64,000 nt of DNA from the NCBI RefSeq assembly GCF_019649055.1, contig NW_026570268.1, positions 806,001-870,000 on the forward strand. The letters run 5' to 3'. The translations under genes and the position numbers were made by a program. Shown here one piece after another: positions 1-10,565 of the stretch; position 1 is the stretch's first letter; each line of letters opens with the position of its first letter. The notes beneath the pieces are model-generated. The model was not told the origin of the DNA. It saw only the letters and a program-made list of their open reading frames with translations, and made no database searches. This DNA is from Paramacrobiotus metropolitanus. Its lineage: Eukaryota; Tardigrada; Eutardigrada; Parachela; Macrobiotidae.

Positions 1-199
1 GTCGACCAAAGCCACCGATCGCGTCTCCTGGGAGATGGCTTGCTCCAGTATCGTTCTAAGTTTGTGGTTTGCGAACGCGTTGAAAGCCCAGAATATCGAG
101 CCATCCAAATCGTCCGTTGTGCAGAAGGAACGGATAACAAAGATGATGTGGCGATGCCGGACGTAGTCGCGCAAAATGAGCCTCCACAACGCGCACACC
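1..199 (-). CDS. Partial internal exon, unknown protein, open at window edge
   Basis: An open frame on the minus strand runs from a good acceptor (a pyrimidine-poor stretch ending TTACAG just above 199) to the left edge of the window without a stop. It encodes about 66 residues with alternating hydrophobic and basic stretches and no low-complexity sequence. I recognise no domain. The beginning (A-L-W, then D-Y-V) weakly resembles a reading frame at about 9325, behind the second Tudor-like copy, so this could be the last exon of that protein family. It lies on the same strand as the Tudor-like gene at 725-1681. The exon call rests only on the open frame and one splice site. Confidence 0.35.
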
Positions 200-724
200 C
201 TGTAAGCGGTACAGGGCAAATTCAGTTTATTAATTTACAGTAGGCTTAATACTGAGTTAACCGTATTCAGTATTTTACAAATGGATGCGCCGACAATCTG
301 CGTACTTGAGCAAAAGCGAAGTACCGAATGTAACCAAGAGATAATTTGACGTTCGTGTTTTGACTTGCCCAATCGAAGCTGATATGACCGGTTTCCCAGC
401 ATAAAATTTAAAATTCCGAGCATAACCTTTAGATAAGTTAAGTCTATTTAGTCTTTAGTTATAGGCTATTTAGTATTTGGCCTTTAGTTAAAACAACTCA
501 GCTAACTTACCGGCTGACTTCTAACTGAGAAATTACATCCAGGCCGAGGAAGATACTGGCCAAGATCGCAGCCGGGAGCTCGCAGATGCCCATTTCGCGC
601 ATATCTGTAAAAATTATTATCCGGTTAACGGTAGCTATAGCAGGCTACTAACAGCATTGGTACATTGAAAGGAAATCGAGTGAATCCGAAAACTTGGACG
701 TCTTACTTTAAAGGCATAATAATT
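200..724. other. Stretch without a recognised gene
   Basis: There is no convincing coding frame on either strand. It lies between the partial exon at the left edge and the 3' end of the Tudor-like gene, and could be an intron or 3' UTR of that gene. Confidence 0.5.
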
Positions 725-1681
725 TTAACATAACCGGAATGCCGAGATCAGCCCTTTGGTTGCTCTACCAACGAAGCACTTACCATGCTGCAAATGGACC
801 CTGGGCAAGGTAGCGAGCACAATTCTGCCGCCTTGCGTAAATTCTCTTGACAGTTGCTCGGCGAGGTAGCTGTGGCAGACGTCCTTTAGAGACTCTTCAT
901 TCCAGAGCATACTCCGTCCCCCTGCGTCGGCGTGCACTTCGGCGCAAATGAAAGTGACCGTGTCGATTCCCGCTCGCACAAACACACGGCAAGCGTTATC
1001 AAACTCATAGAAACCGCCCATCTGACGGTGCACTGCCAAGCAACGGAACCAGAATTTAGTCATATGCCCTATGTCAATCCTTTCTAGTCGACAGCTGGTG
1101 TTGCACGGATCGCCAGGGCCGAGCAGAATCTGACAAGCACGAACCAGAAATTTGGGCATAAAGGTTACATCGCGCACCAGATGCGCCGTCTCCACAGCAA
1201 TGACGTGCTTTTTATACAGGAGCCCGTTGGTTTTATTAAAAAAACTTCCCTCGCCATTCGAAGTTGGCAGTAGTGCGGTCAGCTGGCACACCGGCACCAT
1301 GCGGCGTTCAGGTGGAGTGTTCTGGCTTGGTTGATTCAGGCTGACAGGGCAAAACATCCCGTACCGATTCTCAATGACGGTTGCTGGCTGGAAGACGAAC
1401 GGTCCGCCGGCTGTCTCCCGCAGCGCCACGTATACGGGAAGACTCGGCAATGGGTTCAGATAAACTCTAACGTAGTGATGCGGCCACAGATGTTTAGAAT
1501 GAATCCACTCAGTAGTGACCGTACTGGCATCGAAGTCAATGAAGAAATAGTCGCCCTCAATATCCTGAACGTATCCCAACCACCACTGGCCGTTGTCACG
1601 TTGCACCAACACCGTGTTACCATAGTTCATCTGGCGCAGAACCGTGCGACACTCCCGATAATAGCGTAACGTATAAGACAT
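725..1681 (-). CDS. Tudor-like-domain protein of a lineage-restricted family, copy 1
   Basis: An intact single-exon frame of 318 residues counted from the ATG at 1681. That start was chosen because the second copy (7656) begins at the same place relative to its R-Y-Y motif; the frame itself opens 16 codons earlier. Residues about 20-60 look like a Tudor/Agenet-type barrel: a valine-rich strand, then W-W-L-G-Y-V-Q-D-I, an acidic turn, an F-I-D-F-D strand and a conserved E-W-I-H-S-K/R-H-L-W. Such barrels commonly bind methylated peptides or nucleic acid, but the role here is unknown. The rest of the protein is cysteine-containing and globular with no recognised domain. There is no signal peptide or membrane segment. 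I recall similar hypothetical proteins from tardigrades, which a search would have to confirm. The protein may be C-terminally truncated relative to copy 2, whose later parts it lacks. Confidence 0.6.
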   Translation of the reverse strand: MSYTLRYYRECRTVLRQMNYGNTVLVQRDNGQWWLGYVQDIEGDYFFIDFDASTVTTEWIHSKHLWPHHYVRVYLNPLPSLPVYVALRETAGGPFVFQPATVIENRYGMFCPVSLNQPSQNTPPERRMVPVCQLTALLPTSNGEGSFFNKTNGLLYKKHVIAVETAHLVRDVTFMPKFLVRACQILLGPGDPCNTSCRLERIDIGHMTKFWFRCLAVHRQMGGFYEFDNACRVFVRAGIDTVTFICAEVHADAGGRSMLWNEESLKDVCHSYLAEQLSREFTQGGRIVLATLPRVHLQHGKCFVGRATKGLISAFRLC

Positions 1682-2052
1682 GACAATGTTGCGCAGAGGA
1701 AAACTCTGAGTTCCGCTGCAGAGCTGCAAGACGTTTCGACTAAGGGTACTATTGTTCGAGTCCGGTATGCTGATTCTACAATTCGCAGACCAGTGGAGGA
1801 TAAATTAAGGCACTAAACTAAAATAGTCAGAGTGTGACAGCTGGCGAACAAAGGCACACGATCGTGAGAGAAGGCTTTATTGTGATAGCAATAAAGTACA
1901 GAGAACCAAAACACAAAGGGGCTCGATGTGAGCTGTAACATGGAAATCACCGAATGTCAGCTAGTGAATGAGAATGAACGGCACATCGAGCCGAAAGCAT
2001 GGGAAAAGCCTATGCGGCATACTGGGCTGATCCAACACGAGCGAACGAACGC

Positions 2053-2152
2053 TGATAGGCCGAGATGTGGAAGTGGGGCGTAGCTCCGCCTACATCGAGG
2101 GCGGTGATTGGCCGAGACGTAAGGCTGGGCGGAAAGCTGCCTGAGTCGAGGC
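2053..2152. repeat. Two tandem units of about 50 bp
   Basis: Two adjacent units share a GGCCGAGA core followed by a GC-rich stretch and a TCGAGG end. They sit in a GC-rich patch (about 2030-2240) in otherwise unannotated DNA at 1682-2540, where I see no gene. The patch also contains a small palindrome near 2220-2240. Confidence 0.45.
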
Positions 2153-2550
2153 CGATCTAGCGCTCGCCAGCGAGTGCGACTCGGTGTGAGTCAGCACACC
2201 GCAAGCGGGACTGTCGCTGGCTGCCTACTCGTAGGCTGCCATAGCGACTGGCCCAACAAGAGAATCCGAAAACCTAAGCAAAATCGGTTTGCTGATGATT
2301 TCAAACTTCAATTACGTACTTTACTGTACTTAACAGCTCATTAACCAGTGAGACAAATCTACAAGTAGGGCAAATTACTCCGGCCGAGTTACACTGGAAG
2401 TACCGGCACAGTAACCTTCGAGCAGGGGCACCTGTGTTTAGGTTGCATATGTATGCCGTAACTGCAGGACAGCATATAGGTACGTCTGATCAAGGCATTT
2501 AGAATAATTAGAGATAGGCAGCAGATTCAAGTACTAGTGCCCAGTCGCTA

Positions 2551-3650
2551 GTGTTTCCTGCCTTTTTGGCATCGGCGTACTCGTTGATCTCTTTGGTTTC
2601 AACAATCTATCGCCCTGCTACGGAAGAATCGCTCGATCCGATTGTGCAACGCTGGATGGAAGAGACAGGCTGTGAACCCCCTGTTACAGAGCAAAGGAAA
2701 TTCCAGTTTGCATGGGATCGGCCATGGATCGATAAAGCAGTGGTGTCAATGAGGCTGGCCATTACCGACGAAACGAATCGAGCGGTATTGTTAGCTGCGC
2801 AACACCGTGACTCGGGCGCATGGCTGAATGCGTTGCCTGCACCAAATTTGCGTACGTTTTTGCGGGATGAAGACTTCGTTTCGGACTTCGGCACTTCGTA
2901 CTTGTACTTCGTACTTCGTACTTGCGGGTGTGGCACTTCGTTTCGGACTTCCAGCAGTAGAAGAACACGATTGCGTGAACTGCCACCACGGTCTTGAGAC
3001 GAATGGCCACGACGGTCTTTCTTGTACCAGCAGCAGTGGCAGATGGTCTAGACAAACGGAACTAAATGTCGAAATAAAGCGGGCTTTGGAACATGCGGGG
3101 TATCCATGTCAAAGCGAGCCACTAGGACTGTCAGGCATAAACAACACGTGGCCAGACGGCATGACTCTCGTCCCGGTACGGGATGGTAAGGCGCTGGTAT
3201 AGGACGCTACATGCTGGGACACGGTAGCCGCATCGCATGTCCGGGCAAGTGCGAGTGCATCCGGTAGTGTTGCGCATATGGCCGAAGACGTTAAACGCCG
3301 TAAATACGCTTACGTGGAAAGGATGGGTTACCTGTTTTACGCCCTGGCAGTCGAAACGTTTGGCACTTTCGGTTCGGATTTTATGGAGCTCATTCGTTTC
3401 GCTGGCAGAAAGATTCGCGACGTGACAGGGGAGCCTCGTTCTACTGCGTTTTTGAAGCAGAGATTAAGTCTAGCTGCAGTGAAAGGAAATGCCGCTGCTG
3501 TTTTGGGCACCTTGAATATGCGTCCTAGGATTTTTGATAGCAATAACGATTTTGGCTGTTTTTTTTAACGTTTAAATTTGAATCATTTTAAGTAGTATTA
3601 CGCGAATGCACTTTTTGTAACATTGATGGCCTATGCCCAATAAAAAGCAA
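2551..3650 (+). pseudogene. Degraded C-terminal part of an R2-like LINE
   Basis: Broken reading frames in several phases encode the end of the same LINE protein that is nearly complete at 4226-7095. Recognisable pieces are the CCHC knuckle (C-V-N-C and G-H-D-G-L-S-C, about 2975-3025), the R/W-P-D-G turn of the restriction-like nuclease (about 3150), a W-D-T-V-A-A-S-H stretch after an in-frame stop (about 3218-3240), and the conserved tail E-T-F-G, T-G-E-P-R-S, Q-R-L-S, G-N-A-A-A-V-L-G-T (about 3350-3520). Stops and frame changes make it non-functional. The 3' tail (about 3565-3645, with AATAAA at 3639) recurs at 18480-18566, which identifies it as element 3' UTR. Confidence 0.8.
2873..2952 (+). 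repeat. Short tandem repeat built from a CTTCG-rich unit, inside the LINE remnant
   Basis: Repeats of a 6-7 bp word (ACTTCGT/TACTTCG) and a longer echo (GACTTCGTTTCGGACTTC-like at each end) expand the LINE remnant just before its CCHC region and shift its frame. This looks like replication slippage after the element died. Confidence 0.6.
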
Positions 3651-3660
3651 GTACTAGTTC

Positions 3661-4225
3661 AGTGTGATCCGTTTCTAGATCCGGGATAAATTGCCAGTAA
3701 CTAGCACAAGCCAGTGCCAGTGAGCCACCGGGTTATACAGATTTACGGATAGTTTTGTTCTGGCTAAAATAAACTGGAACGGTTACTGGTTGTGATGTAT
3801 CTGTATGTATGTATCGTACGTACAGATAGAGAACGCGTGTATCGTAACCTTTATTGTACTCTATCGTAGCGGGACGAGAAGTAACTGAATATGTAGAGAA
3901 AGACCAGAAGCGTAGATAGGAAAATGTTCGTATTTAATTTCTCAATACTTGTATGCAATAAGAAAGGATTGATTCTAAAATTGAGAATATAATCAGAATA
4001 TTGATATTTGGATGGATGGTTGTTCGAAAGCGCAAAATTTCCCTGCGCACCAAATCGGGGACTGTTCCCTCTTGGTTGCAAGGGTGGCTAGGAGGATCTA
4101 ACCGTGGTGAAGATCGCCTCGTAAAGGGATCGCACCACCTTATGGGTCCGGCGGGCCTGATCCTTCTGGCATCCTGCGTCCTCTGTAACCCATCAGGTTA
4201 GTCGCTCCCCATTTGGCTTTTAACT
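3661..4225. other. DNA between two LINE copies
   Basis: No gene is seen. The part next to 4226 is probably the 5' leader of the LINE that follows; its 5' boundary is not visible from the sequence. Confidence 0.4.
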
Positions 4226-6094
4226 ATGGTTCTCCCACGTGATCAACCATGCCCCCACTGTCAAGAGTTTTTTTCGAAAGGGGCTGGCATCAAAAACCAC
4301 ATGAAGGCCTGCAAGTCCCGCTCATCTGGTCTTCCCGTCCCAACTGCATCCTCCAGTAACGCCGCCGGAGCTGCACCGACTCCGCCCCCGTCGGACAAGC
4401 CCTTCAAGCCGTCGAGTGATCGTGTTATGCGGCGTATACCACACGGTGCACGGCCTGCCACCAGAACGTCGTTCCAGAAGGTTCTCCAGCGGGTCGCCAC
4501 AAAGAACGACAAATCCAGCTGGCTAAAGCTGCTCTCCTTCGCCCCATCTACGCTTCGTGTCCCGCCGAAGGCAAAGTCTGAGCGAAGCGAGTCGCTGGTG
4601 TCTGTGATAAAGAGAAACCTGGAGTTGTACGACCAAGATGCCGAACTTTCCCCTACCCCACCCCCTGGCGCCACTAAGAAACGGCCTGATAGTGAAGACC
4701 TGGTTCGAAGAGTTGGTCAAAAGATTGATGACGGCTGCATCTCGGGGGCCATGCGTCTCATCTTGTCGACGGATGCCATCGCTCCCCCTTCTCCTGATGT
4801 GCTGCAAGAGTTAAGGGAGAAACATCCGGAATGCCCACCCCCGCCATTACCGCCTCAGCTCAGTCCGCCTCCAGATGCAGCGCCACCTATTACTGCGGCC
4901 GAGGTTTTTGCTGCCGTACACTCATTTCCACGGGGATCGGCAGCGGGACCAGATTCCTTGCGGCCACAGCACCTGCTCGACATGGTTGGCCACAAACTGG
5001 ATGACCACTCCAGGCCACTCTGTGAAGTACTAGCCGCTGTACTAAACCTAGTTATCGATGGAACTTTACCTGACGATGTCCGTCCTAATTTCTTCGGTGG
5101 AAAGCTGCTCGCTTTACGAAAGAAGGATGGAGGCCTGCGCCCGATTGCGATTGGACTAACGCTGCGCAGGTTGACAGCCAAAATCATCTGTTCCAGAGTG
5201 GCCGATCGTGTAACAGCCATTCTATCGCCACAGCAACTCGGCTTCAATGTTCGCGGCGGGGCAGAAGCCATTGTACACGCGACCAGAGTTTTTATGGAAT
5301 CATGCACAGCTGAACCTACGGTAATTCTGAAAGTGGACTTCAGAAACGCCTTCAATACGGTATCTAGGGAGGCCGTGCTCAGCGCTGGGAAGTTACACCT
5401 CCCCGAATACAGTAAGTTTCTTCAATCAGCATACGGACACCACTCGTCGCTTTTCCTAGAAGATTTTCTCCTGTCGTCGGAGTCGGGCGTACAGCAAGGA
5501 GATCCATTGGGCCCACTATTATTTTGCCTTGCTTTACTCCCGGTTGTGACCGATCTCAAGGCAGAGCTGAACGCTTGGTTTTTGGACGACGGAACCATGG
5601 GCGGTAAGCCAGCGACAGTGGCCCGAGCCTTTGACGAAGTGATAGAACGTGCGCAGGCTATTGGTTTGGCTGTCAACGAGGCGAAATGTGAACTTTTTGT
5701 CGATGGGGGAACGGTGGAACAGCAGAACGAAGTCGTGGAATATTTTGTTGAAAGATATCCAAAACTGCGGATTTTAACTAGGTCATCATTTTCATTACTC
5801 GGCGCGCCAGTCTTGGATGATGCTATCGGCCCAGCAATTGTTGAGAAATCCACCCTGTTGAAGTCGGCATGCGAGCGACTGCAGCTGCTACCTGCCCATG
5901 TCGCGTTGTTCCTGTTGAAGAATTGCCTTGGTGTCCCTAAGATCGTGTACATGTTACGGTGCTGTAACGCGTGGAAGCAACCACAACAGCTCTACCAGCT
6001 TGACGAAGTGACGCGCGAGTGTTTTCAGACCTTGTGTAATGTGCGGACCAACAAAAATGATTATCCGTTTGGCGGCAGGCGTCTCTTCCCGTGA
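4226..6094 (+). CDS. R2-like LINE protein, N-terminal part: zinc finger and reverse transcriptase
   Basis: A 622-residue frame. A CCHC-type finger lies at residues about 10-30 (C-P-H-C, then H and C), followed by a long proline/serine-rich linker. A reverse transcriptase fills residues about 270-520: L-R-P-I-A-I-G, motif A V-D-F-R-N-A-F-N (about 370), Q-Q-G-D-P-L-G-P (motif B) and motif C F-L-D-D-G (about 452). Leu replaces the Ala of the usual F/Y-A-D-D box, as in other members I recall of this LINE branch. The frame stops at 6092-6094 exactly where the second half starts in another phase, so this is one protein broken by a one-base change. The element copies itself by target-primed reverse transcription if intact. 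Confidence 0.88.
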   Translation: MVLPRDQPCPHCQEFFSKGAGIKNHMKACKSRSSGLPVPTASSSNAAGAAPTPPPSDKPFKPSSDRVMRRIPHGARPATRTSFQKVLQRVATKNDKSSWLKLLSFAPSTLRVPPKAKSERSESLVSVIKRNLELYDQDAELSPTPPPGATKKRPDSEDLVRRVGQKIDDGCISGAMRLILSTDAIAPPSPDVLQELREKHPECPPPPLPPQLSPPPDAAPPITAAEVFAAVHSFPRGSAAGPDSLRPQHLLDMVGHKLDDHSRPLCEVLAAVLNLVIDGTLPDDVRPNFFGGKLLALRKKDGGLRPIAIGLTLRRLTAKIICSRVADRVTAILSPQQLGFNVRGGAEAIVHATRVFMESCTAEPTVILKVDFRNAFNTVSREAVLSAGKLHLPEYSKFLQSAYGHHSSLFLEDFLLSSESGVQQGDPLGPLLFCLALLPVVTDLKAELNAWFLDDGTMGGKPATVARAFDEVIERAQAIGLAVNEAKCELFVDGGTVEQQNEVVEYFVERYPKLRILTRSSFSLLGAPVLDDAIGPAIVEKSTLLKSACERLQLLPAHVALFLLKNCLGVPKIVYMLRCCNAWKQPQQLYQLDEVTRECFQTLCNVRTNKNDYPFGGRRLFP

Positions 6095-7095
6095 GCAGAG
6101 GTGGTATCGGCATTCGTCGAGCGGAAGAATTAGCTCTCCCAGCCTACTTGGCTTCGATTCACTCCGCATCTGCACTAATGTCGTTACTTCTTCCCAATCA
6201 CGCTGTAGTGGACGCTACTGATGCACGGGAACAGTGGAAAGTGATGAGTGGTCAGACAGATCCCCCCGAACTCAACTTCCAAAAGTCTCAGAGATCATGG
6301 GACCTACCGCTCTGCAATGCGTCACTGTCAACATTGCTGGACGTTTTTCGTGACGATGAAATTAACAGAGCTCGTCTCCTTGCTCAATCTAAACCGGAAG
6401 CCGGCATCTGGTTAAATGCGCTGCCTTCGGCACACATTGGAAACCTCCTCGATGACGATACATTAAAGATTTCAGTTGGTCTAAGGCTGGGCGCAGTAAT
6501 CTGTGAAGCACACTCATGTGCAAAATGCCGCAAACCAGTCGACGTTTATGGTCACCACGGACTGTCATGCTCCTTCTCTGCAGGTAGACACGCTCGCCAT
6601 GGCGGGCTAAACAGTATTGTCTGCCGATCATTAGTTTCGGCGGGCATCCCAGCGAAGCTCGAGCCCCGCGGCACATCCCACACGTCCGATCGTCGCCCGG
6701 ACGGGTGCACGACGTTCGCCTGGAAACGTGGCATGTGTTTAGCCTGGGACGTCACTTGCGTCGACACTGTTGCCCCATCGCATATCAAGTCCACTTCGGC
6801 ATCCGCGGGATCCGCCGCTGCCCAAGCCGAAGACAGGAAGACCAGTCTGTACGCGTACCTCGATGGTAGATACATTTTCGCGCCGTTAGCCTTCGAAACA
6901 CTCGGACCATGGGGCAAGTCGGCATCCGCTCTAGTGAAGGAAATCGGCAAGCGACTGCAGCAGCACACTGGTGAACCTCGATCACATGAATTTCTACGCC
7001 AGCGTCTGTCTATCGAAATTCAACGGGGAAATGCGGTGTCCGTTTTTGGAACTATGGATGTAACGGACAACTTAAGAGAAATTTTTCTGTTATAA
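6091..7095 (+). CDS. R2-like LINE protein, C-terminal part: CCHC knuckle and restriction-like endonuclease
   Basis: This frame of about 334 residues continues the reverse transcriptase without any missing segment but in a different phase; its first codon is not an ATG. It contains a CCHC knuckle at residues about 143-160 (C-A-K-C, then H-H-G-L-S-C), then the restriction-like nuclease core: R-P-D-G at about 202 and W-D-V-T-C-V-D-T at about 219, matching a PD-(D/E)xK arrangement. The tail E-T-L-G-P-W-G, H-T-G-E-P-R-S-H and Q-R-L-S-I-E-I-Q-R-G-N-A is the most widely copied piece in this window. The order RT - CCHC - nuclease is that of the R2/CRE-type LINEs. AATAAA lies at 7143. Confidence 0.88.
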   Translation: MSRGGIGIRRAEELALPAYLASIHSASALMSLLLPNHAVVDATDAREQWKVMSGQTDPPELNFQKSQRSWDLPLCNASLSTLLDVFRDDEINRARLLAQSKPEAGIWLNALPSAHIGNLLDDDTLKISVGLRLGAVICEAHSCAKCRKPVDVYGHHGLSCSFSAGRHARHGGLNSIVCRSLVSAGIPAKLEPRGTSHTSDRRPDGCTTFAWKRGMCLAWDVTCVDTVAPSHIKSTSASAGSAAAQAEDRKTSLYAYLDGRYIFAPLAFETLGPWGKSASALVKEIGKRLQQHTGEPRSHEFLRQRLSIEIQRGNAVSVFGTMDVTDNLREIFLL

Positions 7096-7154
7096 TTATT
7101 CTTGGTTTATTAACAAAATTTGCAGTGTGACTGGCTTGTGCTAATAAAGACACA

Positions 7155-7560
7155 TTTCTCAATATGTACAAGGCGAGCTTCGCTCAACAAACGTTCTCAA
7201 ATGAAGACTTTGTCCCATTTAACATGGGAAGGGACCGTGCACAATACACTCATTGGATTACCACGCATAATCTTCAAACTTAAACGTTGAAACAAAAAAC
7301 AAGTAGAGCGACTCTCACCCGTCCTTAAAAACAACCTCTTACCGATCTCCTTTAACGTAACAATGCCGGTCTCACACCAAGTGCCAAATGTCTCACATGC
7401 AAAGGCGACAAAATTACAGCGATCAGTAAGCGACTTGAATTTTCCAATCTTCTCCCGGCAAGCCAGTTCGGCGGCAGCGCCAGCACACTTTGAGGTCGCG
7501 TCGATGTATGAATCCGCCATCGTGTCTCTGCAAGTAACGTCCCATACTAATGGAAAATGT
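7155..7560 (-). pseudogene. 5'-truncated LINE fragment, tail-to-tail with the main copy
   Basis: The minus strand encodes W-D-V-T-C-R-D-T (about 7555-7530) and then the conserved tail, with E-T-F-G-T-W, T-G-E-S-R-S and Q-R-L-S-L-K, ending at 7197. The 3' UTR runs to about 7155 and is nearly identical to 42995-43173. It starts directly behind the 3' end of the plus-strand element, so the two copies converge tail to tail. The upstream part of the protein is missing, which is typical of incomplete reverse transcription. Confidence 0.8.
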
Positions 7561-7655
7561 AGTTCCTAAGAAGATAAAAAACAGGAAAGAGAGAAAGCAC
7601 GAGAATCTGGGAACCATATATCACACTAGTGTCTGCTACTGATTCTCCAGTCACC

Positions 7656-8889
7656 ATGAATGCAACCGAACGCTACTATCTTGAACTAAAGCCGTGTGAA
7701 AAACGGCAGGTCAACCACTGGAATACGGTGCTGGTGTGTCGGGATAACAACCGCTGGTGGCTGGGTTACTTGCAGGATATTGACGGCGATCGGTTCCTCG
7801 TCGACTTTGACTCGATCACGATCAGGTCCGAATGGATTCATTCCCGACATCTTTGGACACACCACTTCTACGACGCTGTACAGGAGTTTGCATATGACAC
7901 GAATCTTCACGTGGCGCTGCGTGATGGAGATTGTGAGGAGAGAAGCGGCTCATGTACAGCGACAAAGTCTTTCAAAGGATTTCAACACTTTGCGCCGTGG
8001 TGCAGTGGTACTGCCCACGCGGATCTAACGACGTAGCCGGAGTTGGTTTCCCCCATCGGTGCATTTTTCGGCCGTTTCTCGGTTCGCGCTGCTTTTCAGA
8101 GCTTTACAACGTAAAGCTCTGAAAACCATTACTGTTCAGCGGCAACCCCAAGTGAAGCGGCACATTGTCATTGAAGTCCAGCCGATTTCTGTAGACGAAT
8201 CTCTAGACTGCGAGATCACCGCAGATCAGTGCAACCTTGATTACAGACTCGTGGCGATGTTTGAGCAGACTGTTTCCCTGTGTACGCGCACCCTGTCCTT
8301 TGTTGACACGGAAAAGAATTACACCCACATGACGCAGCTGATGACATCGTTTCCTTGGAAAATGTGGGCGACCGGCGACGCACAAGGTATTACAAACAAA
8401 CGGCATCCGCTTGAAGCGAATCATCACGAAACACTGCTTTGATAACGCCTTTGCGCCGGGATACTCGTTTTTGGGTCTGTTTAAAAATCAGCTGACAAAT
8501 ATGTACGAATGCCGGGTGCTACCGGAGCTACCGAGCGTGTGTGACGAGATCCTGCTAATCAATTACACTGCATCCGACCCGAGCTGCAGCCGGCGTCTGG
8601 TGATGGACTTGTGCGAGCACGATGATTCGCCGTGGCCGGCTGATCTTACCCTCCGGCCAAAGTCAGACTATGGCACACTACCGAATGTCATTATTCCGTT
8701 TCTGCGGTTCTACTGCACAGCAGGGACCGTTGAAATGCGCCGACGCTTTTTAGCAGCCGTCAACGACAACTGTGCGGACGTCAGCGCGGAGGACTGGGAA
8801 AAGGTCACGGCGGTCCATGCTGCATGCTGGTAGGCTGCAGACGCTGGCTTACCCGGACGAGTGGACCGGCATTCGCCAGCTTCTCCAAC
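7656..8889 (+). pseudogene. Tudor-like-domain protein, copy 2, broken by frame changes
   Basis: The first 125 or so codons from the ATG at 7656 match copy 1 closely: R-Y-Y, N-T-V-L-V, W-W-L-G-Y, D-I-D-G-D, F-D-S and E-W-I-H-S-R-H-L-W. The frame then stops at 8036. Further long frames follow in two other phases (8059-8442 and 8411-8833), and a last piece with Y-P-D-E-W-T-G-I-R-Q-L-L-Q-L ends at a GTGAGT donor at about 8890. Without introns at the phase changes this is a multiply frameshifted pseudogene or a poorly sequenced gene. A possible last exon begins after an acceptor at about 9300. The middle and C-terminal parts are not present in copy 1. Confidence 0.6.
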
Positions 8890-8959
8890 TGTGAGTATTT
8901 CCGTAATTTCAAAGTAGACGAGCGTTATGGCCATGTGTCTTTTACAGCACAGTTTCAAC

Positions 8960-9215
8960 CAGATCGGGTAATAACCAGACTTTCTGTACACCATACTGCA
9001 TTTAAACGTTTCGCCCATTTAAACGTTTTGTTTGCCATATCTCGGCAACCGGATGTTTCGAGCGCAGACGGTTTCCAGAACAAGTATCTATACAAATCAT
9101 TTAGCTTTAAAATGACATAAAGGATTACAAAAAAGTGATTCGGAGTGCGCGAAAGCGAAAGTTTTAGTGCATGTATCCCATTTTTTACACTGTATACCGA
9201 TCCATTTTCCTTAAA
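8960..9215 (+). repeat. Diverged single arm of the foldback element found at 21744-22426
   Basis: The sequence follows the right arm of the palindrome in cysteine-rich gene F: the same order of a TCGGGT/TCGGTT box, GTACACC, TTTAAACG, ATATCTC, AACCGGATGTT, GGAGTGCGCGA(C/A)AGCGAAAGTT and a TTAA at the end. It is single-armed and clearly older. It lies in the possible intron after the Tudor-like pseudogene. Confidence 0.6.
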
Positions 9216-10565
9216 GAAAGTTAGTCTGGAAACAGAGTGCACAAGAATACGGTAAAATACTTGGAATGCAAGTGATTATGGAACTGATGGTTTCCGTTAG
9301 GTGTCGTTTCAAATACTGAAGGCGGTTCACATGCTTTGGGATTCGTTTATGACGGACTTCGTGGATCGTATCTTTCTGCAAACTAAAGATAACGAATTCG
9401 TCCTGCTTATTGTTCTCGGTGGTTGGAGTCGCCCGCTAACGTCGTACTACAGTACATATGCGCTCGCCGTGGCTGCAAACTCCCCTTGCATAGCTCATCC
9501 ACATCAGGGAAGGTTTCAGCTTAATTACGTTCTTTAGCTTTAGCTTACCACTGGTTAGTGTGGAATTTGAATCTGACATGAGCAGCCGTAAGTGCTACCA
9601 ATGGGAATTAGACTAGGAAAATGCACTATGGCGTGCATAGGCAGACCGGAGCGCAGCTTACGGTTAGTTGATTAATTAACGTGATGTACCAGCAGCCATT
9701 ATCTTTTTCAGTTGTCTTCGTACACATTTTTTAATGGAAATGTCGTCATAAAGAATCAAAACTTTGCAACGTCCGTAAAACTTCAGAAACAGTTCCTATA
9801 TGCCCGTACCATGAAACGTAATCAGAGGAAAACCCGTCATTTCTCCATTGTGCGAGCTCAGACAAACTGAAACCCTACCGACTTGTACAAATAACGAGTA
9901 CTAAGCACATTTCGGCATGTGGACGTAACCGGTAATAATACACAAAAAAACGCCGGCCGGACATTTTCATGTGTCGCCTATGCCACCATGAGAGCAGCAA
10001 CCCTTTCCCAGAATGGTATTAAACAGCATGGGATGGCCTGCAAGAAAAAGCTGATTTTGAGGTCATTTTTTGACCTCTAATTCTATAACACTCCTTTAAG
10101 CGTTTCGTAGCCTAAAAATTGCATTTTAATACTTCAGCTTAATCTTTATGTGGCACTCTCAAGCAACTGTAATTAAATTTCAATATTTTCTTCTTAACAG
10201 CTTTTTCTCATAACCCGTACAAAGGTATAAAGGTGCAGATAAACATGCATTTTTCGGGGTCACCTTTAGAGAAAACGACTTATTGGTGTTGGTTTGTTAC
10301 GGAAAAGCAGAATCTTCTCTTTGCCCAACAAAAGGGTTTATCGTGCTTATTTGCTACGTTTCCTGCCACTCCAATGCCCAGATTCAAATTTTGTGTAACT
10401 GGTGACCTCTCTAAGGTGCACAAACTTGACCAAAGCGTTTTCACTGAAAAATTATTCCGAAAATTATACAGAGAGGGGTTCTGCGGACATTATTGGTGAT
10501 GTGCAGAATTAGTACAGAAAGGTATTGGGCAATAAAAGGGATGTTATTGCCGGAATGGCAATAAA
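9216..10565. other. Stretch with no convincing gene
   Basis: Apart from a possible last exon of the Tudor-like pseudogene (9301-9537, open frame after a TTAG acceptor, weakly like the exon at 1-199), no coding or RNA gene is supported. A block near 9612-9650 (ACTAGGAAAATGCAC, then GTGCAT, then GGCA) recurs at 38427-38460. Confidence 0.4.
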
